Shown piece by piece: positions 55,472 through 57,744 of a stretch of DNA of 57,744 nucleotides. Every line of letters begins with the position of its first letter. Positions within the stretch are counted from its first letter, which is position 1. A program made the translations under genes and the position numbers. The DNA comes from PVC group bacterium. GTDB taxonomy: Bacteria > Verrucomicrobiota > Kiritimatiellia > CAIKKV01 > CAITUY01. Under the pieces are notes generated by a model. The model was not told the DNA's origin and searched no databases. It saw nothing but the letters and a program-made list of their open reading frames with translations. Location: NCBI GenBank assembly GCA_945890715.1, contig CAMDCX010000008.1, positions 1-57,744 of the forward strand, in the 5' to 3' direction.

Positions 55472-56459
55472 CGAGTCCCTCCACTTCCTTACGAATTGCA
55501 GCCAGATCTTTTGAGTCGATCAGAAGGTCGCCGCCACGGGCATTCTCCTGGGCTTGTATTGCACGCCGGGCACCGGCCAGGGTGTGTGTCACACCGGATT
55601 GGGCCAGGGTCCATGCGATGGTCAATTGCGCCGTCGTGCAGGCATATTTTTCGGTCAATGGCTTGAACCGGGCCAGCATGGCCAGCACGCGCCCGCGGTT
55701 TTCGACCTTGTACCAGGGATTCCAGTCCCCGTTGCTGCGGAAATCACCGGGCGTGAACGTCCGGTCCATCCCCACTTTCCCCGTCAGCAAGCCCTGCTCC
55801 AAGCTCATATAGGTCAGCGTCGCCAGGTGGTTGCGCTGGCACGCCGGAAGGATGTCCTTTTCCGGCGCCCGGTAAAGCATGCTGTAGCGGAACTGGTTCG
55901 AGGCCACATCACCTGCTGCGACATTCTCGGCCAGTTCTGCTGGCGACACATTGGAGACGCCAATGGCCCGGATCTTCCCCTGCTCCTTCAGCTTCATCAG
56001 GCACGCCATGGTGTCGGCAATGGGCGTCTTGTCGGGATCAATGGCCGGCCAATGGGTCTGGTAGAGGTCAATGTAGTCCGTGCCCAGGCGACGCAGGCTG
56101 TTTTCCACCTCCGTCGTGACCGTGTCCGGACGCAGGGAACGCCGCATCGGCCGGCCATCAAACTCGCAGAAGTACGAGCCGCGCTGGTCATCCCACCAGA
56201 GTCCGCACTTGGTGGCCAGCACGACTTTGTCGCGGCGGCCGTGGATCGCCTTGCCCACGACTTCCTCGCTGCGGCCGAACCCGTAGGCGGGCGCCGTGTC
56301 AATCAGGGTGATCCCCGCATCCAGCGCCGCCCGGATCGTGGCAATGGACTCGGCATCGTCCGTATCCTTGCCCCAGACTGTCCCCCCGCCCAATACCCAG
56401 GCACCGAGCCCGACGACCGAGGCCTCAATCCCTGAATTTCCCAGTTTCCGCGTGCGCAT
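55455..56459 (-). CDS. Aldo/keto reductase family oxidoreductase
   Basis: Aldo/keto reductases are NADPH-dependent TIM-barrel enzymes. The 334-residue product has the catalytic set DTAPAYGFGRSEE (Asp, Tyr), VLATKCGLWW (Lys) and DLYQTHWPAID (His), plus GVSNVSPAEL and the C-terminal cofactor-binding TLAGARRAIQAQEN. It is closest to bacterial AKR11/AKR12-like enzymes with unknown substrates. The start at 56459 is used because AAGGAG sits 9 bases upstream; the ATG at 56468 touches that site. It overlaps the next gene (55471) by 17 bases. Confidence 0.85.
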   Translation of the reverse strand: MRTRKLGNSGIEASVVGLGAWVLGGGTVWGKDTDDAESIATIRAALDAGITLIDTAPAYGFGRSEEVVGKAIHGRRDKVVLATKCGLWWDDQRGSYFCEFDGRPMRRSLRPDTVTTEVENSLRRLGTDYIDLYQTHWPAIDPDKTPIADTMACLMKLKEQGKIRAIGVSNVSPAELAENVAAGDVASNQFRYSMLYRAPEKDILPACQRNHLATLTYMSLEQGLLTGKVGMDRTFTPGDFRSNGDWNPWYKVENRGRVLAMLARFKPLTEKYACTTAQLTIAWTLAQSGVTHTLAGARRAIQAQENARGGDLLIDSKDLAAIRKEVEGLDESAQ

Positions 56460-56581
56460 ATCCTTCATCTCCTTGTTTCAAACCACAGAGGGCAAACGGT
56501 GTCGCCCAGAACTTGTGATGAGGGGCATTGCTACACTATCCGTTTATGCCAATTCAAGCCTCATCTCCCCGTCATAAAAAT

Positions 56582-56601
56582 TACCACCCGAATGGGTGGT
56601 A
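56582..56601 (+). repeat. Hairpin resembling that at 51664
   Basis: TACCACCC (56582-56589) pairs with GGGTGGTA (56594-56601) around GAAT. The stem core CCACCC/GGGTGG is the same as in the hairpin at 51664-51683. It lies upstream of the AKR gene and before the secreted gene at 56702, so the roughly 5-kb AKR-propeller-HZS unit is bounded by two similar stems. There is no T run here; function uncertain. Confidence 0.5.
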
Positions 56602-56701
56602 TACCCAAATGATGACAAGTGGTAAGGTGCGAAGTCAATCCTAAGGGTCGAGGCAACGTTGTCCACAGGATAAACAAGACAGCAAGAAACAGAGATTGAC
56701 C

Positions 56702-57744
56702 ATGAAATTCTTGACTAACGCAGTGCTGCTGCTTTGTGGATCCGCCGTACTGGCCGGATCAGCAGCAACCGACGCGCCCTCCTGGAGCGCAGCCATGGTG
56801 AAACTGCGCGACATAGGCTACCCGTCCCTAAGCACCCCCTCCCCCGGGCCAACGCAGGGCGCCGGACATGAACTATGGATGCAGCGGGATAAAAACGCCA
56901 CCTTGGAACGTGGTGTCACCGAAAGACTGTGTGGAAAAATTGGCGACTCCGCACTTCCCCTCCAGGCGGAACTTAAGGCCCTGAAAGATGTGCCAATGGG
57001 CGACCGGCGCTGGATGGATCTGTACGTAAAGGCCAGCCAACTGAGTCTCAAGCCGGGTGACCGCACCATCACCTTCGAGCGCAGCTTCATCGAGGTGCTT
57101 TGCAGATCGTTGGGCGAAACCGCCGCTCCGGTCACAGCGGAATTAGCCTCCATGAAAACCGTTCCTCCCGGCGATGGGCGCTGGCAGGAGTTGTACCTTA
57201 AACTCTGCCGCCAGAGGAACAAGCAGCGCCTTTACCTCCTGTTTACCAAACAGTTTACCAAACAGTTCCCGATGGAAACGATTTGGTTTGCCCAGGATCT
57301 GGCGGCTTTCTCAGGCACAAACAAGCTCAGCGCCGGGTTTGACATGTTCGTGCAGAAAGACCGTGATGCCGCCTTTGAGCGCAGCCTGGTTGAACAGGCC
57401 TGCAAGGAACTGAACCCCGCTGGGGCCGCCCCGATCAAGGCTGGACTCGACGCGTTGGGCTCAGCGGCGGCCGACGATCCGCGCTGGTTGGACCTCTACC
57501 AGACGGCCTGCCTGCAACGGCGCAAACAGCGCCTGCAGCCCCTGCTGGCCAAAACCCAGGACATCATCTTCGTCAAACATCTGGTCTTCGCCTCGAAGAG
57601 TGGATTACAGAATTGCCACGAATACGAGGGCGACGAGAGGCCGACCGGCCTATTCAAGCTGGATCTGCGTCCAGAGCTCGAAGGACGACGCGCCGTGGTC
57701 AGCACCCTGATACCCGGTGACGATGGAATCATGCGGGATCCCTG
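56702..57744 (+). CDS. Secreted repeat protein, partial at window end
   Basis: An open frame of at least 347 codons runs past the window end without a stop. It begins with a signal peptide (MKFLTNAVLLLCGSAVLAGS). Three copies of an 80-90-residue module follow, each with an ERS/ERG-type segment and a W-x-D/E-LY signature: GDRRWMDLYVKA, GDGRWQELYLKLC and DDPRWLDLYQTAC. A 12-base tandem duplication near 57240-57266 gives FTKQFTKQF. The end (DIIFVKHLVFAS...) resembles the start of the propeller part of HZS-alpha-like PVC proteins. The rest is outside the window, so the function cannot be told. It is divergent from the AKR unit. Confidence 0.7.
   Translation, partial: MKFLTNAVLLLCGSAVLAGSAATDAPSWSAAMVKLRDIGYPSLSTPSPGPTQGAGHELWMQRDKNATLERGVTERLCGKIGDSALPLQAELKALKDVPMGDRRWMDLYVKASQLSLKPGDRTITFERSFIEVLCRSLGETAAPVTAELASMKTVPPGDGRWQELYLKLCRQRNKQRLYLLFTKQFTKQFPMETIWFAQDLAAFSGTNKLSAGFDMFVQKDRDAAFERSLVEQACKELNPAGAAPIKAGLDALGSAAADDPRWLDLYQTACLQRRKQRLQPLLAKTQDIIFVKHLVFASKSGLQNCHEYEGDERPTGLFKLDLRPELEGRRAVVSTLIPGDDGIMRDP

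Overview
The window is a typical bacterial chromosome segment, moderately GC-rich and gene-dense, with many 4-base ATGA stop/start overlaps. Three features suggest a member of the PVC superphylum (Verrucomicrobiota, Kiritimatiellota or Lentisphaerota): a GreA with a very large N-terminal extension of the kind known from Chlamydiae, a DksA-like protein with a lysine-rich histone-like tail, and secreted hydrazine-synthase-alpha-like proteins joined to SUMF1/FGE-like domains. The phylum is inferred; there is no rRNA gene to confirm it.

Left part (1-8.4 kb, + strand): a translation and RNA-metabolism cluster, nusA-infB-rbfA-truB-ribF-rpsO-pnp. It starts after a palindrome-rich element, a good sigma70-like promoter and a leader hairpin, and ends at an intrinsic terminator. 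Facing it (8.4-15 kb, - strand) is a GNAT acetyltransferase-dnaE unit continuing into two unrecognised genes, a GYF_2-like coiled-coil protein and a membrane-anchored coiled-coil protein.

Middle (15-38 kb): a DUF89 phosphatase with an NhaD antiporter; an ActP/YjcH-type acetate symporter pair divergent from a Cache-PAS-nucleotidyltransferase membrane sensor and a phosphoesterase; a porin; a lone YejB-type permease with an EboB-like TatD hydrolase; an aldose epimerase; a MIF-type tautomerase; tRNA-Pro(TGG); an EEP nuclease/phosphatase; pyrF; radC behind a promoter with an operator-like palindrome; the DksA-like gene with lspA and miaA; the long greA; thiC-mazG-cbpA; and marC. Palindromic repeats sit in several gaps between convergent genes.

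Right part (38-57.7 kb): the most distinctive locus. A tightly overlapping minus-strand operon, ahbC-ahbD-ahbAB-(sirC-hemA)-(hemC'-cobA-hemD)-hemB-hemL-resB-ccsA, encodes most of the siroheme-dependent (Ahb) haem route from glutamyl-tRNA, ending with System II cytochrome c assembly genes. Several steps are fused. The HemC part lacks the third domain that normally carries the dipyrromethane cofactor cysteine. Upstream in the same direction lie a RidA/chorismatase-like gene and a secreted protein with two CxxCH motifs, so haem synthesis, cytochrome assembly and a cytochrome substrate appear linked. Beyond that come an aldo/keto reductase, a shortened propeller protein, an HZS-alpha/FGE-like fusion with two CxxCH motifs, and the start of another secreted protein cut by the window end.
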